A stretch of DNA of 64,000 bases from Bacteroidota bacterium (GTDB lineage: Bacteria > Bacteroidota > Bacteroidia > Bacteroidales > JAAUTT01), in the NCBI GenBank assembly GCA_030706405.1, contig JAUZOO010000011.1, positions 1-64,000 on the forward strand, given 5' to 3'. The stretch's first letter is position 1. Each line of letters opens with the position of its first letter. This document shows positions 18,146-26,479 of this stretch, piece by piece. The translations under genes were made by a program, and so were the position numbers. The notes beneath the pieces were generated by a model. That model did no database searches. It saw nothing but the letters and a program-made list of their open reading frames with translations, and was not told where the DNA came from.

Positions 18146-19054
18146 ATGCCACGAAAAAAAAGAAAAATAAACCTTAAAAGCAGTTTTTTTAGTTATTTAA
18201 CGGTAGCTATAGGGGCCTTTATCATTGCTGCCGGCTTTGTTTTGTTCATCACCCCCTATAAAATAGTTCCCGGAGGCATTTATGGCGTAAGTATTATTAT
18301 CCATTATCTTACCAAAGGGTTGTTTTCGTTTGCCCCCGAAGGCCTTCCTGTCGGAACCATGGGCATGATACTCGACATACCCATCACTCTAATTGGAATA
18401 AGAATATTAGGTGCAAGGTTTGGGGTGAAAAATATCTTTGGATTGGTACTGACTGCTATTTTTATCGATACCCTGACATATTTTTGGGGATATATACCTC
18501 TGGTACAAAACGATGCTTTGTTGTCATCTATTTTCGGAGGAGTAATGTTCGGATTTGGTATTGGACTCATTTTCAAAACAAAAGGAGCAACCGGGGGAAC
18601 CGATACCATTGCCATGATTATTACCAAATATACCCGTATGCCGTTGGGACAGCTCCTTATCTATGTTGATTCGGTTGTTGTGTTGATGGGGCTTTTAGCC
18701 TTTCGGGACTGGAAAATTCCACTCTACTCGTGGATTGTCATTTTCATCACCGGAAAAGTTATTGATGCAGTAATGCAAGGGTTCAGCTATGACAAAACCG
18801 TGTTTATCATCTCCGAAAAATACGAGGAGATACGCGATGTCATCCTGCTCGATCTTGATCGTGGGGGTACGTATTTTCTGGCCGAAGGTATGTACGAAGG
18901 CAAACCTAAAAAAGTGATTTACACCAATATAACCCGTCGGGAACTGGCCACGCTTATTGGTGCCATCAAGGAGATTGACCCCGATGCATTTTTGAGCGTT
19001 ATTGATGCCAACGAAATCATCGGACACGGCTTTAAACCAATTAGAGAAAATTGA
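18146..19054 (+). CDS. YitT-family membrane protein with C-terminal DUF2179 domain
   Basis: 302 residues. After a basic N-terminus (PRKKRKINLK), five to six hydrophobic helices occupy about 15-205, including the family motifs GGIYGVSIIIHY and KGATGGTDTIAMI. Residues about 220-300 form the cytoplasmic DUF2179 domain (TYFLAEGMYEGKPKKVIYTNI, DPDAFLSVIDANEIIGHGF), which has a PII/ACT-like fold. The family is widespread; transport has been suggested but no substrate is established. Start at 18146 is the only sensible ATG. Confidence 0.88.
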   Translation: MPRKKRKINLKSSFFSYLTVAIGAFIIAAGFVLFITPYKIVPGGIYGVSIIIHYLTKGLFSFAPEGLPVGTMGMILDIPITLIGIRILGARFGVKNIFGLVLTAIFIDTLTYFWGYIPLVQNDALLSSIFGGVMFGFGIGLIFKTKGATGGTDTIAMIITKYTRMPLGQLLIYVDSVVVLMGLLAFRDWKIPLYSWIVIFITGKVIDAVMQGFSYDKTVFIISEKYEEIRDVILLDLDRGGTYFLAEGMYEGKPKKVIYTNITRRELATLIGAIKEIDPDAFLSVIDANEIIGHGFKPIREN

Positions 19055-19141
19055 AAATGAATGCCCTTACAGCGTATTTTCTGGAAAACTTATTGTAAAT
19101 TTAATCGTTAATCTGTTCAACCTATCTTAAACCATACTTCT

Positions 19142-19582
19142 ATGATTAAAGTAAGAAATATCCTCGACAACAAAGGTCACGATTTTTGGTATGTAAACCC
19201 CGAAAATACCGTATTTGAAGCACTGGAAATAATGGCTGAAAAAGACATTGGAGCTTTGCTGGTCATAGACGAGCATAACAAGCTTCTGGGTATTTTTTCA
19301 GAACGCGATTATTCCCGGAAAATCATTTTGCACGGGCTAACCTCCAAAACCTCTAAGGTTGGGGATTATATGACCAAAGAATTAATCGTTGTTTCCAATG
19401 ATACCGACATTTACGAATGTATGGCGCTGATGACTAACCAACGAAAACGATACCTTCCGGTATTGGAAAACGGCAAGGTTCTGGGATTTATCTCCATTGG
19501 CGATGTGGTAAATGCCGTAATTCATCAACAAAACGTTACTATAAAAGATTTGGAGAACTATATTTACGGAGGGAGGATGTAA
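19142..19582 (+). CDS. Two-CBS-domain protein
   Basis: 146 residues consisting of a tandem CBS pair (about 8-65 and 75-135): NTVFEALEIMAEKDIGALLVID and GIFSERDY in the first, DIYECMALMTNQRKRYLPVLE and LGFISIGDVV in the second. Stand-alone CBS pairs (Bateman modules) bind adenosine nucleotides or NAD and regulate other proteins. No fused catalytic domain. Its stop codon sits inside the hairpin of its own terminator. Confidence 0.9.
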   Translation: MIKVRNILDNKGHDFWYVNPENTVFEALEIMAEKDIGALLVIDEHNKLLGIFSERDYSRKIILHGLTSKTSKVGDYMTKELIVVSNDTDIYECMALMTNQRKRYLPVLENGKVLGFISIGDVVNAVIHQQNVTIKDLENYIYGGRM

Positions 19583-19594
19583 TCCTCCTTTTTT
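19572..19594 (+). terminator. Intrinsic terminator overlapping the CBS gene stop codon
   Basis: GGAGGAT (19572-19578), 3-nt loop, ATCCTCC (19582-19588), then six T. The TAA stop at 19580-19582 occupies the loop and first base of the right arm. Confidence 0.8.
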
Positions 19595-19621
19595 ATTTAA
19601 AATAATACACATCAATCGATT

Positions 19622-20008
19622 ATGAAAATCGAAAAGATTCATCATATCGCCATTATATGCTCCGATTATCTGGCGTCAAAAAAGTTTTACACCGAACTGC
19701 TGGGAATGAGCGTTGTTCGCGAAGTTTACCGAGAAGAACGATATTCGTGGAAAGCTGATCTGGCCTTAAACGACGAATACATCATCGAGTTATTTTCGTT
19801 CCCAGCTCCTCCCCCACGGGTTACAACGCCCGAAGCTTGTGGGTTGCGCCACCTGGCTTTTGAAGTGACCGATATTAAGGCAGCGTATAACGAACTATTA
19901 AGTAAAGGTATAGCTGCAGAGCCTATCCGTATCGATGAGTTTACGGACAAAAAGTTTCTGTTTTTCTTCGACCCCGACAATCTTCCTATCGAATTGTACG
20001 AACGATAA
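19622..20008 (+). CDS. VOC-family (glyoxalase-like) protein
   Basis: 128 residues covering one complete VOC beta-alpha-beta-beta-beta pair: HHIAIICSDYLASKKFYTELLGM, then GLRHLAFEVTDIKAAYNEL and FFFDPDNLPIELYER. Candidate metal ligands are the first histidine pair, E in YIIELF, the H of LRHLAF and the E of IELYE. It matches the YaeR/SMU1112c-like group of small glyoxalase/dioxygenase-fold proteins, whose reaction is unknown. It follows the CBS gene terminator. Confidence 0.85.
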   Translation: MKIEKIHHIAIICSDYLASKKFYTELLGMSVVREVYREERYSWKADLALNDEYIIELFSFPAPPPRVTTPEACGLRHLAFEVTDIKAAYNELLSKGIAAEPIRIDEFTDKKFLFFFDPDNLPIELYER

Positions 20009-20065
20009 AACCCAAAACAACGAACATTTTTACAATTTGCCGGTTTATTCCGAAAATCCAACATC

Positions 20066-20833
20066 ATGATTATTGTTATATCACCTTCAAAAACGCTTAA
20101 TTTCAAACCTGCTCCTTCCGAAATTCCCCATACACAGCCCGCTTATACCAGTAAATCGCAAGAATTGATAAACACCTTACGCTCATTTTCCCCGAAAGAT
20201 TTGGCTTCGCTATTTAAGGTCAGCTCTGCCATTGCCGAGCTGAATTTTGAACGTTATGCGACTTGGCATTTGCCCTTTACTCCCAAAAACGCCAAGCAGT
20301 CCATACTGGCCTTTAAAGGTGAGGTATACAATGGGTTAAAAGCCGAAACTTTTGATGCTGCCGACCTTGCCTTCGCTCAAGATCATCTCCGGATACTCTC
20401 GGGACTTTACGGACTTTTGCGTCCTTTAGACCTGATACAACCGTACCGCCTCGAAATGGGGACTCACCTCAAAACCTCCAAAGCCAAAAACCTCTACCTT
20501 TTCTGGAATCACCTGATAACCCAAAACCTTAATAAGGAACTATCAACTGAAAGTAAACCCGTGCTTATAAACTTAGCATCGGCTGAATATTTTAAAGCAA
20601 TAAATACCCAATTACTCAAAGCCAGGGTTATTACACCCGAATTCAGGGAACATAAAAACGGAAAGTATGAGATGATAGGCGTCTATGCCAAAAAAGCCCG
20701 CGGGTTAATGAGCCGGTTTACAATCCTCAATCGCTTAACCGACCCTGAAGATTTAAAAGCCTTTGACGACGAAGGCTATCATTTTAACCCGCATCTTTCC
20801 CAAAACGACACATGGGTGTTCTCCCGCGGATAG
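20066..20833 (+). CDS. yaaA: Peroxide stress protein YaaA
   Basis: 255 residues with the family's N-terminal VISPSKTLNF, the YGLLRPLD segment and the C-terminal GYHFNPHLSQNDTWVFSR. YaaA lowers intracellular free iron during peroxide stress in Escherichia coli and binds DNA; the family is recognisable throughout. Length is typical. It sits 57 bp after the VOC gene on the same strand and may be co-transcribed. Confidence 0.92.
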   Translation: MIIVISPSKTLNFKPAPSEIPHTQPAYTSKSQELINTLRSFSPKDLASLFKVSSAIAELNFERYATWHLPFTPKNAKQSILAFKGEVYNGLKAETFDAADLAFAQDHLRILSGLYGLLRPLDLIQPYRLEMGTHLKTSKAKNLYLFWNHLITQNLNKELSTESKPVLINLASAEYFKAINTQLLKARVITPEFREHKNGKYEMIGVYAKKARGLMSRFTILNRLTDPEDLKAFDDEGYHFNPHLSQNDTWVFSRG

Positions 20834-20901
20834 TTTTAATACACCCCTATTCCCTAAATATCAATAAATTATAGTATTTTCAGTATTTATAATCATTTTT
20901 T

Positions 20902-21447
20902 ATGACCCATATTTCTGATACACACCCTTCACACATTCTCAATTATTGTCCGCGCTGCGGAACGAAGAACTTCACATTTGACGAAGAAAAATCCTTCACC
21001 TGCCCCAACTGTACTTTTATGTTCTACATCAACGCGGCAACGGCCGTGGCAGCCATATTGGTGGCTCCCGATGGAAGAATCGTACTAACACGCCGTAAGT
21101 TTGAGCCTCGTGCCGGCACATTCGACCTGCCCGGGGGCTTTGTCGACCCTATGGAAAGTGCCGAAGATGCAGTTAAACGCGAAGTATTAGAGGAGCTTGG
21201 TATTGAAGTTAACGAATTCAGGTTTCTGGCTTCGTATCCCAACGAATATGTTTTTAGAGGTATCAGCTACTTTACCTGCGACCTGGCATTTATCTGCCCC
21301 GTAGCCGACCTATCCGCCCTAAAACCCGCCGACGATGTTTCGGAGGCTATACTTATAGAGCCTAACGAAATTGATCTGGAAACCATTAGTTTCCCTTCCA
21401 TTGTTTTCCTCCTTCATAAATATATCAAAACCTTGAAAAACAGCTAA
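20902..21447 (+). CDS. Nudix hydrolase with N-terminal zinc ribbon
   Basis: 181 residues. An N-terminal zinc ribbon (YCPRCGTKNF about 16-25, TCPNCTFMF about 36-44) precedes a Nudix domain whose box starts at the GGFVDPMES segment and continues through KREVLEELGI, with spacing G-x5-E-x7-REVLEELG intact. The zinc ribbon and layout resemble NADH pyrophosphatase-like (NudC) members, but the NudC SQPWPFPQS motif is missing, so the substrate is open. Confidence 0.88.
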   Translation: MTHISDTHPSHILNYCPRCGTKNFTFDEEKSFTCPNCTFMFYINAATAVAAILVAPDGRIVLTRRKFEPRAGTFDLPGGFVDPMESAEDAVKREVLEELGIEVNEFRFLASYPNEYVFRGISYFTCDLAFICPVADLSALKPADDVSEAILIEPNEIDLETISFPSIVFLLHKYIKTLKNS

Positions 21448-21469
21448 CATCCCTACAAAACATTCAACC

Positions 21470-22417
21470 ATGAAAAACGTTCTACTTTCCACCGCTTTAT
21501 TTATCCTTTTGCAGGTTGGAACAAAAGCCCAGATGCCTGCCAATAATGAACAAATAGCTGATACTTTTGCCATTCCGTTTAACGACGAAACACTGGAGGC
21601 CAAGGTGCGTACTTTACTTAACAAACCCGAAGGCAAAATACAGTATCAGGATGTCAAAAATATTCGATCTATTGTTTTCAACTACATCCCCGAGAACGAG
21701 CTTCATCCTATAACCGACATTTCCGCTCTGAGATACTTTACTGCATTGCAAACCCTCAGTCTTTCGGGGCAGGGAGTTCGCAACACCGAGCCCATATCAG
21801 GCCTCAAAAACCTTAACTTTATAAACCTCAACAACAACCGGCTAACAGACCTGAATTCTATTAGCAACATCGGCAATCTCAAAACCTTGCTTGTAACCAA
21901 CAATTTAATTTCAGACATTTCCGCTCTGTCCAGACTTCCTCAAATAACCCGGTTAGAGTTGGACGGAAATAGTATAGAGAATGTTGGCGTACTTAACCTT
22001 CTTCACGGTTTGGTTAGTCTCAGGCTTAACAATAATCCTCAAATCCGGAATATCGACACGCTCCAATACATGAACACAGAAATTGTGGTTCTGGAAATCA
22101 AAAATTGCAACATCAAAAATCTTAACTTCTTGAAAAATAAAAAGCAACTGCAACGACTCATTGCTGATAATAACCAAATTGAATCGATAGAACCTCTGTT
22201 GGGATTGCGAAATATTGCAACGTTACTAATATCCGAAAACCAGATTAAAGACCTGAAACCATTGCAAAAGATGTTCGAAAATGGCTGTTTCTATGGCAAA
22301 CCTAATTATTTTAAGAAGTGCCATATCGGCCTCGCGGGAAACCCCGGCCTCGACGATGCTGCGAATTTCGACGCCATATCTTTCTTGCAGCAGAAAAATG
22401 TGAAGATAAACTTGTAA
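21470..22417 (+). CDS. Secreted leucine-rich-repeat protein (SDS22/internalin-like)
   Basis: 315 residues with a signal peptide (1-20, ending TKAQ). About nine 22-residue LRR units run from about residue 75 to 275, with motifs LQTLSLSGQGV, LNFINLNNNRL, LKTLLVTNNLI and ITRLELDGNSI, in the SDS22-like spacing of internalins. A short cap follows the repeats (cysteines in GCFYGKPNYFKKCHIG). No T9SS sorting domain and no lipobox, so it is probably periplasmic or released. It lies 22 bp after the Nudix gene and shares its transcript, ending at a strong terminator. Confidence 0.85.
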   Translation: MKNVLLSTALFILLQVGTKAQMPANNEQIADTFAIPFNDETLEAKVRTLLNKPEGKIQYQDVKNIRSIVFNYIPENELHPITDISALRYFTALQTLSLSGQGVRNTEPISGLKNLNFINLNNNRLTDLNSISNIGNLKTLLVTNNLISDISALSRLPQITRLELDGNSIENVGVLNLLHGLVSLRLNNNPQIRNIDTLQYMNTEIVVLEIKNCNIKNLNFLKNKKQLQRLIADNNQIESIEPLLGLRNIATLLISENQIKDLKPLQKMFENGCFYGKPNYFKKCHIGLAGNPGLDDAANFDAISFLQQKNVKINL

Positions 22418-22441
22418 TCGTCACCCGAGGTAAAAACAATA

Positions 22442-22480
22442 AAGGCTGGAAAACTGATCTTGCATCAGCTTTCCAGCCTT
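22442..22480. terminator. Bidirectional terminator between LRR gene and rhaT
   Basis: An 11 bp stem (22442-22452 with 22470-22480), one mismatch, then a 5 bp inner stem with loop CTTGC; the flanks are A/T-rich on both sides. Confidence 0.85.
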
Positions 22481-22507
22481 ATTAATATTATGATGATAGC
22501 TGAACTA

Positions 22508-23539
22508 TTAAATCACTTTAGCAAAGCCGATAATCATTACCGAGAAGATAAGAATCACTAAACCTACAATCAAAGTAAGAATAGTACGACGCGAAACACC
22601 CTTCCATTCTCCGGTAAAAATGCCAATAACATTACTGAACAAAATTACAAGTGAGAAAAGTAAGCACCATGTTACGTACGACATATCTGCACTCATCTTA
22701 TTGGTTCCCATACCTTTGAAAACAAACTGGGAGAACCACAACAAACCAGCCACAGCGGCAAAAATATAATAAGACGATAACGGAGTATTAGCCTTGGTAT
22801 AATCGCCAAAGCTCTTATTTTTGACGCTAAGCCACAAACAGTAAACCATGTTAAACACAAAACCGCCAATAAGCAAAACGGCATAAACAGGGTTGTTTAC
22901 CCAAATGGAACCCGGATTGTATTGTTTGGCAATATCAATCATAGCCTGTCCGCTCTTTTCGCCAAAAGCAAAACATGCACTCATTACCCCGGCAATAAGG
23001 GCAACTATTAACCCTTTTTTGAAATCAAAATCGCCTGAAGAATCAGCATCCGATTTCAATTCTTTATCCTTTATGGAAGCTGCCCAACCGCAAAAAGCAA
23101 TACCAACAAGGGCAATCACCACCCCAACAACAGTAACCAATCCGGGACGGGTCGAAATCAATTCTCCGCCTTTGCCATCCATAAACGGAGGGATAAGTGT
23201 TGATAAAGCCAGTGTTATTCCCAATGGAAGAGAGTTTCCCAGTCCAATGCCAAGGTAACGTATTGAAAGTCCCCAGGTTAATCCCCCGATACCCCAACCA
23301 AGTCCAAATAGTATCGGCATATAAATACTGCTGGCCGGTGACTGGCCAATAATTTCAAATAGATGGGGAACAGTAAGCATTGCTACCACCCATGGACCAA
23401 TAATCCAGGCAAAAAGACCCTGAACAATCCAGCCGGTTTCCCAACTCCAGTTTTTTAATCTTTTTAATGGCAGATAATAAATTGAGGATGCAAACGATCC
23501 AATGGCAATGAGCAAAATACCGAAGAAATTCGAATTCAT
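22508..23539 (-). CDS. rhaT: L-rhamnose/proton symporter RhaT-like
   Basis: 343 residues with ten hydrophobic segments across the whole length, the RhaT fold of the drug/metabolite transporter superfamily. Recognisable family segments include SSIYYLPLKRLKNWSWE near the N-terminus, GLGWGIGGLTWGLSIRYLG (about 85-105), SLPLGITLALST and MSACFAFGEKSGQ. It would import L-rhamnose with protons. No rhamnose isomerase, kinase or regulator is present in the window, so it stands alone; related sugars cannot be excluded. Confidence 0.85.
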   Translation of the reverse strand: MNSNFFGILLIAIGSFASSIYYLPLKRLKNWSWETGWIVQGLFAWIIGPWVVAMLTVPHLFEIIGQSPASSIYMPILFGLGWGIGGLTWGLSIRYLGIGLGNSLPLGITLALSTLIPPFMDGKGGELISTRPGLVTVVGVVIALVGIAFCGWAASIKDKELKSDADSSGDFDFKKGLIVALIAGVMSACFAFGEKSGQAMIDIAKQYNPGSIWVNNPVYAVLLIGGFVFNMVYCLWLSVKNKSFGDYTKANTPLSSYYIFAAVAGLLWFSQFVFKGMGTNKMSADMSYVTWCLLFSLVILFSNVIGIFTGEWKGVSRRTILTLIVGLVILIFSVMIIGFAKVI

Positions 23540-23600
23540 AATTTTTGCGTTTGTGTAGTGTTATAATTTATTAGATAATCTACTATGTTTAGCAGCTGAA

Positions 23601-23608
23601 CAAAAATA
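23601..23608 (-). promoter_or_regulatory. -7 box (TATTTTTG) for rhaT
   Basis: TATTTTTG on the minus strand, 62 bp before the rhaT start codon. No well-placed -33 element was found. Confidence 0.4.
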
Positions 23609-23651
23609 GAAAGAATTGTTTCAAATCATATAACTGGCAAAAAAGAATTGC

Positions 23652-23702
23652 ACCAAACCTTAACCGAGGCTTTTATAAAAAACCATGTACCAAACTTAAA
23701 CC
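23652..23702. repeat. Pair of 14 bp direct repeats between rhaT and mntH
   Basis: ACCAAACCTTAACC (23652-23665) and ACCAAACTTAAACC (23689-23702). Twelve of fourteen positions match. They lie upstream of both divergent genes. Confidence 0.5.
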
Positions 23703-23849
23703 AATAAAAAACACGCTATCTATAATTTTAAAAACTCCCGTTTATCGGTAACTTAGCAACCTTACCGGATTGGTAAAGTTTTGACTCAGGGATAAACAAA
23801 AGCTTCGGGCAGTTTGTATAAGACAAGTAGAATTTAAGCATTAAGAATT

Positions 23850-25124
23850 ATGATAAATTTTCTCAAAAGTTTTCTCAAAGATTTATTAAAAAAAGACCAT
23901 AAGCCGGGATTCGGCGGATTAGAAATAATAAAATATATCGGGCCGGGGTTTCTGGTAACCGTAGGCTTCATCGACCCGGGCAACTGGGCATCTAACATTG
24001 CTGCCGGCTCATCGTTTGGCTATACCTTACTGTGGATGGTGACGCTTTCAACCATTATGCTAATTATTCTCCAGCATAACGTTGCACACCTTGGCATAGC
24101 CACGGGGCTGTGCTTAAGTGAAGCGGCTCATAAATTTATAAAACCGGTAATTTACAAGCCATTACTCACCTCGGCCATGCTGGCGTCAATATCCACCTCT
24201 CTGGCCGAAATACTTGGAGGCGCCATAGCCCTACAAATGTTGTTTAAAGTCCCGGTAAAAATCGGAGCCTTACTTATTACCGCACTAATCGTCTTCCTTT
24301 TACTATCGAACACTTACAAAAGGCTCGAAAAATGGATTATCGGATTTGTCTCTATCATTGGTTTATCATTTATCTATGAGCTTACCATTGCCGACATTAG
24401 TTGGCACGAAGCCGTTGTAGGCTGGGTAACACCGTCTATCCCGCAAGGAGCCATGGTAATTGTGATGAGTGTTCTGGGAGCTGTGGTGATGCCGCATAAC
24501 CTCTTTTTGCATTCCGAAATCATACAGAGCCGTCAATGGAACCTTAAAGACGAGCAGGTTATCAAACAGCAGTTAAAATACGAGTTCACGGACACCATGC
24601 TCTCGATGATTGTTGGCTGGGCCATTAACAGTGCCATGATATTGATGGCTGCGGCAACCTTTCACAAACAACATATTGCCGTAAGTGAACTTCAACAGGC
24701 ACGCGAAATGCTCATTCCTTTGCTGGGAAAAGCCTCGGCTTTGGTCTTTGCTTTGGCCCTCTTGTTTGCCGGAATTTCCTCGACAATTACATCGGGGATG
24801 GCAGGAGCTTCGATATTTGCGGGTTTCTTCGGCGAGCCGCTCGATCTTAAAGACAACCACAGCCGTTTAGGTGTGTATATATCTCTTTTTCTGGCCTTGA
24901 TGGCCATCTTCTTCATTGGCGACCCGTTTAAAGGATTGATTATTTCGCAGATGATACTCAGTATGCAGCTGCCGTTTACCATCTTTTTACAGTTGTACCT
25001 AACAACATCAAAAAAAGTAATGGGGAAATATGCCAACTCAAAATGGACTACCTTTTTGCTTTTTACTATTGGCGCCGTGGTTACGTACCTTAACGTTATG
25101 CTGTTAATAAGTCTGTTATCGTAA
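23850..25124 (+). CDS. mntH: Nramp-family divalent metal (Mn/Fe) transporter
   Basis: 424 residues with eleven hydrophobic helices. The two metal-binding signatures are intact: DPGNWASN in helix 1 (about residue 42) and MPHNLFLHS in helix 6 (about 213), the latter with the methionine that marks Mn/Fe/Cd-selective Nramps as opposed to magnesium or aluminium members. It would import Mn(II) or Fe(II) with protons. The upstream region carries a TTACC-N5-GGTAA dyad that might be a metal-regulator site (inference). It converges on smpB at a hairpin terminator. Confidence 0.9.
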   Translation: MINFLKSFLKDLLKKDHKPGFGGLEIIKYIGPGFLVTVGFIDPGNWASNIAAGSSFGYTLLWMVTLSTIMLIILQHNVAHLGIATGLCLSEAAHKFIKPVIYKPLLTSAMLASISTSLAEILGGAIALQMLFKVPVKIGALLITALIVFLLLSNTYKRLEKWIIGFVSIIGLSFIYELTIADISWHEAVVGWVTPSIPQGAMVIVMSVLGAVVMPHNLFLHSEIIQSRQWNLKDEQVIKQQLKYEFTDTMLSMIVGWAINSAMILMAAATFHKQHIAVSELQQAREMLIPLLGKASALVFALALLFAGISSTITSGMAGASIFAGFFGEPLDLKDNHSRLGVYISLFLALMAIFFIGDPFKGLIISQMILSMQLPFTIFLQLYLTTSKKVMGKYANSKWTTFLLFTIGAVVTYLNVMLLISLLS

Positions 25125-25174
25125 AAAAGACAGAAATAATATTAACAGCAAAGTAAACAGGAAGGAGTATTTAA

Positions 25175-25223
25175 CGCAAAATAGCGCAAGGTTCAAATTT
25201 TTAAAACTTTGCGCTACTTTGTG
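25175..25223. terminator. Bidirectional terminator between mntH and smpB
   Basis: Arms 25175-25193 and 25205-25223 pair at 16 of 19 positions, core TAGCGCAA/TTGCGCTA; loop of A and T. Confidence 0.65.
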
Positions 25224-25244
25224 GTTAAGCCTTATTCTTTCAAA

Positions 25245-25697
25245 CTACCGTTTCATAGCCCTGTCCATTTCACGTTTATGATCGCGGCTTTTAATGTCTT
25301 GACGTTTATCGAAATCCTGTTTACCACGGGCAAGGGCAATCTCAATCTTGGCGAGGCCTTTCTCGTTTACAAACAACCGGGTTGCAACAATGGTAAGTCC
25401 TTTTTCCTGCGACTTACGTTCGAGTTTCTGCAATTCTTTCTTATGCAGCAACAATTTACGGTCGCGCTTGGGCTCGTGGTTATTGTATGATCCCCACCAA
25501 TATTCCGACACCTGCATGCCTTTCAGAAAAAGCTCTCCGTTGTGGAAATAACAATACGGATCGGTAAGGCTGGCCTTTCCCAGTTTGATGGATTTTATTT
25601 CGGTACCTGTAAGCTGGATGCCTGCAATGAGTTTCTCAAGAAATTCGTATTCGTGCGAAGCTTTTTTATTTCGTATGTTGACGTTTTGTTCCGGCAT
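25245..25697 (-). CDS. smpB: SsrA-binding protein SmpB
   Basis: 150 residues, typical length. It has the family N-terminus (NIRNKKASHEYEFLEKLIAGI), GTEIKSIKLGKASL, the HEPKRDRKLLLHKKEL segment and the basic C-terminal tail (KRQDIKSRDHKREMDRAMKR) that enters the ribosomal mRNA channel. It delivers tmRNA to stalled ribosomes for trans-translation. I did not find tmRNA (ssrA) in this window. Confidence 0.95.
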   Translation of the reverse strand: MPEQNVNIRNKKASHEYEFLEKLIAGIQLTGTEIKSIKLGKASLTDPYCYFHNGELFLKGMQVSEYWWGSYNNHEPKRDRKLLLHKKELQKLERKSQEKGLTIVATRLFVNEKGLAKIEIALARGKQDFDKRQDIKSRDHKREMDRAMKR

Positions 25698-25749
25698 AAT
25701 AAAAGTATAAAGTACTGAGTATTGAGTACTAAGTATTTTAGCAAATTAA

Positions 25750-26340
25750 TTAAATGGTAAGGCTGACACCGAAAATACCGGTGAGTATAGCCCGTAAAAT
25801 CAGGTTTAGGATGGCGTAAATACCCAGTACAACCAAACTGGACACAACTACAAATCCGGCGCGGTTATCTTCGGGAGTTTCCAGTATCATTGCGGCTCCC
25901 TGCCAGAATAAATAAATGGAGTAAAAACCAAAAGCAGCCAACACCCCTAATGCCGGGAGAAACATCACAAATGCCGTTGTCAGGTAAAAGGCCGACAGCG
26001 AGTATATCACCACATTAAACGTAGTTGGCGTATCTTTTTTCGAGTTAAAACTAGCCGTTATCTCATTAATTATTAATGCCGAAATAATCGTTCCGCCATA
26101 AACGGCAGCCACTACGCCGATCGCCTTGCACAGAACATAAATCAGCGAAAAACTACCCAACCGCGAAGCAAAAATAAAATCGCCGGCAATAGAACATCCG
26201 GCAATAATTATCATAAAAGGAATGACAAATTTTTTAACCACAAATTGTTTCGACCTGGCCTCGGACTGTATGGCAATCCATTCAGCTCTGGCATTGATGA
26301 TTAAGTTTTTGGCACGGTTAAAGACAAAAGAAAAATTCAT
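25750..26340 (-). CDS. Yip1-family integral membrane protein
   Basis: 196 residues from the ATG at 26340. A GTG-started longer frame (26367) is unlikely because the TAACTTTG promoter box ends exactly there. After an amphipathic N-terminus (FNRAKNLIINARAEWIAI) there are five hydrophobic segments from about residue 40 to 195, as in bacterial Yip1-domain proteins of unknown function. The sequence SEARSKQFVVKKFVIPFMIIIAG around the first helix is typical of the Bacteroidota version. Confidence 0.75.
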   Translation of the reverse strand: MNFSFVFNRAKNLIINARAEWIAIQSEARSKQFVVKKFVIPFMIIIAGCSIAGDFIFASRLGSFSLIYVLCKAIGVVAAVYGGTIISALIINEITASFNSKKDTPTTFNVVIYSLSAFYLTTAFVMFLPALGVLAAFGFYSIYLFWQGAAMILETPEDNRAGFVVVSSLVVLGIYAILNLILRAILTGIFGVSLTI

Positions 26341-26366
26341 GTTTAGCTTTCTTAATTTAACTCTCA

Positions 26367-26374
26367 CAAAGTTA
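26367..26374 (-). promoter_or_regulatory. -7 box (TAACTTTG) for the Yip1-family gene
   Basis: TAACTTTG on the minus strand, 26 bp before the ATG at 26340; it decides against the upstream GTG start. Confidence 0.55.
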
Positions 26375-26449
26375 TAGAAATTTTAAAGGCAGGCTGCAAT
26401 AATTAATAGTTTTTGCCCCAAGCTACCGTTTCGTAAACCGGAATCTGCT

Positions 26450-26457
26450 TATCTTTG
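26450..26457 (+). promoter_or_regulatory. -7 box (TATCTTTG) for miaA
   Basis: Exact match to TAnnTTTG, 22 bp before the miaA start codon. The -33 element is not clear. Confidence 0.6.
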
Positions 26458-26479
26458 AACATATTCCTTCAACGAGCAT

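Larger units (their letters stand above)
23540..23849. other. 310 bp divergent intergenic region, rhaT/mntH
   Basis: No ORF. It holds a minus-strand -7 box for rhaT (23601-23608), two direct copies of a 14 bp motif (ACCAAACCTTAACC at 23652-23665, ACCAAACTTAAACC at 23689-23702, 12 of 14 matching, 37 bp apart) and a TTACC-N5-GGTAA dyad at 23762-23776 about 75 bp before the Nramp gene. These look like regulator sites; no known operator was recognised. Confidence 0.55.
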
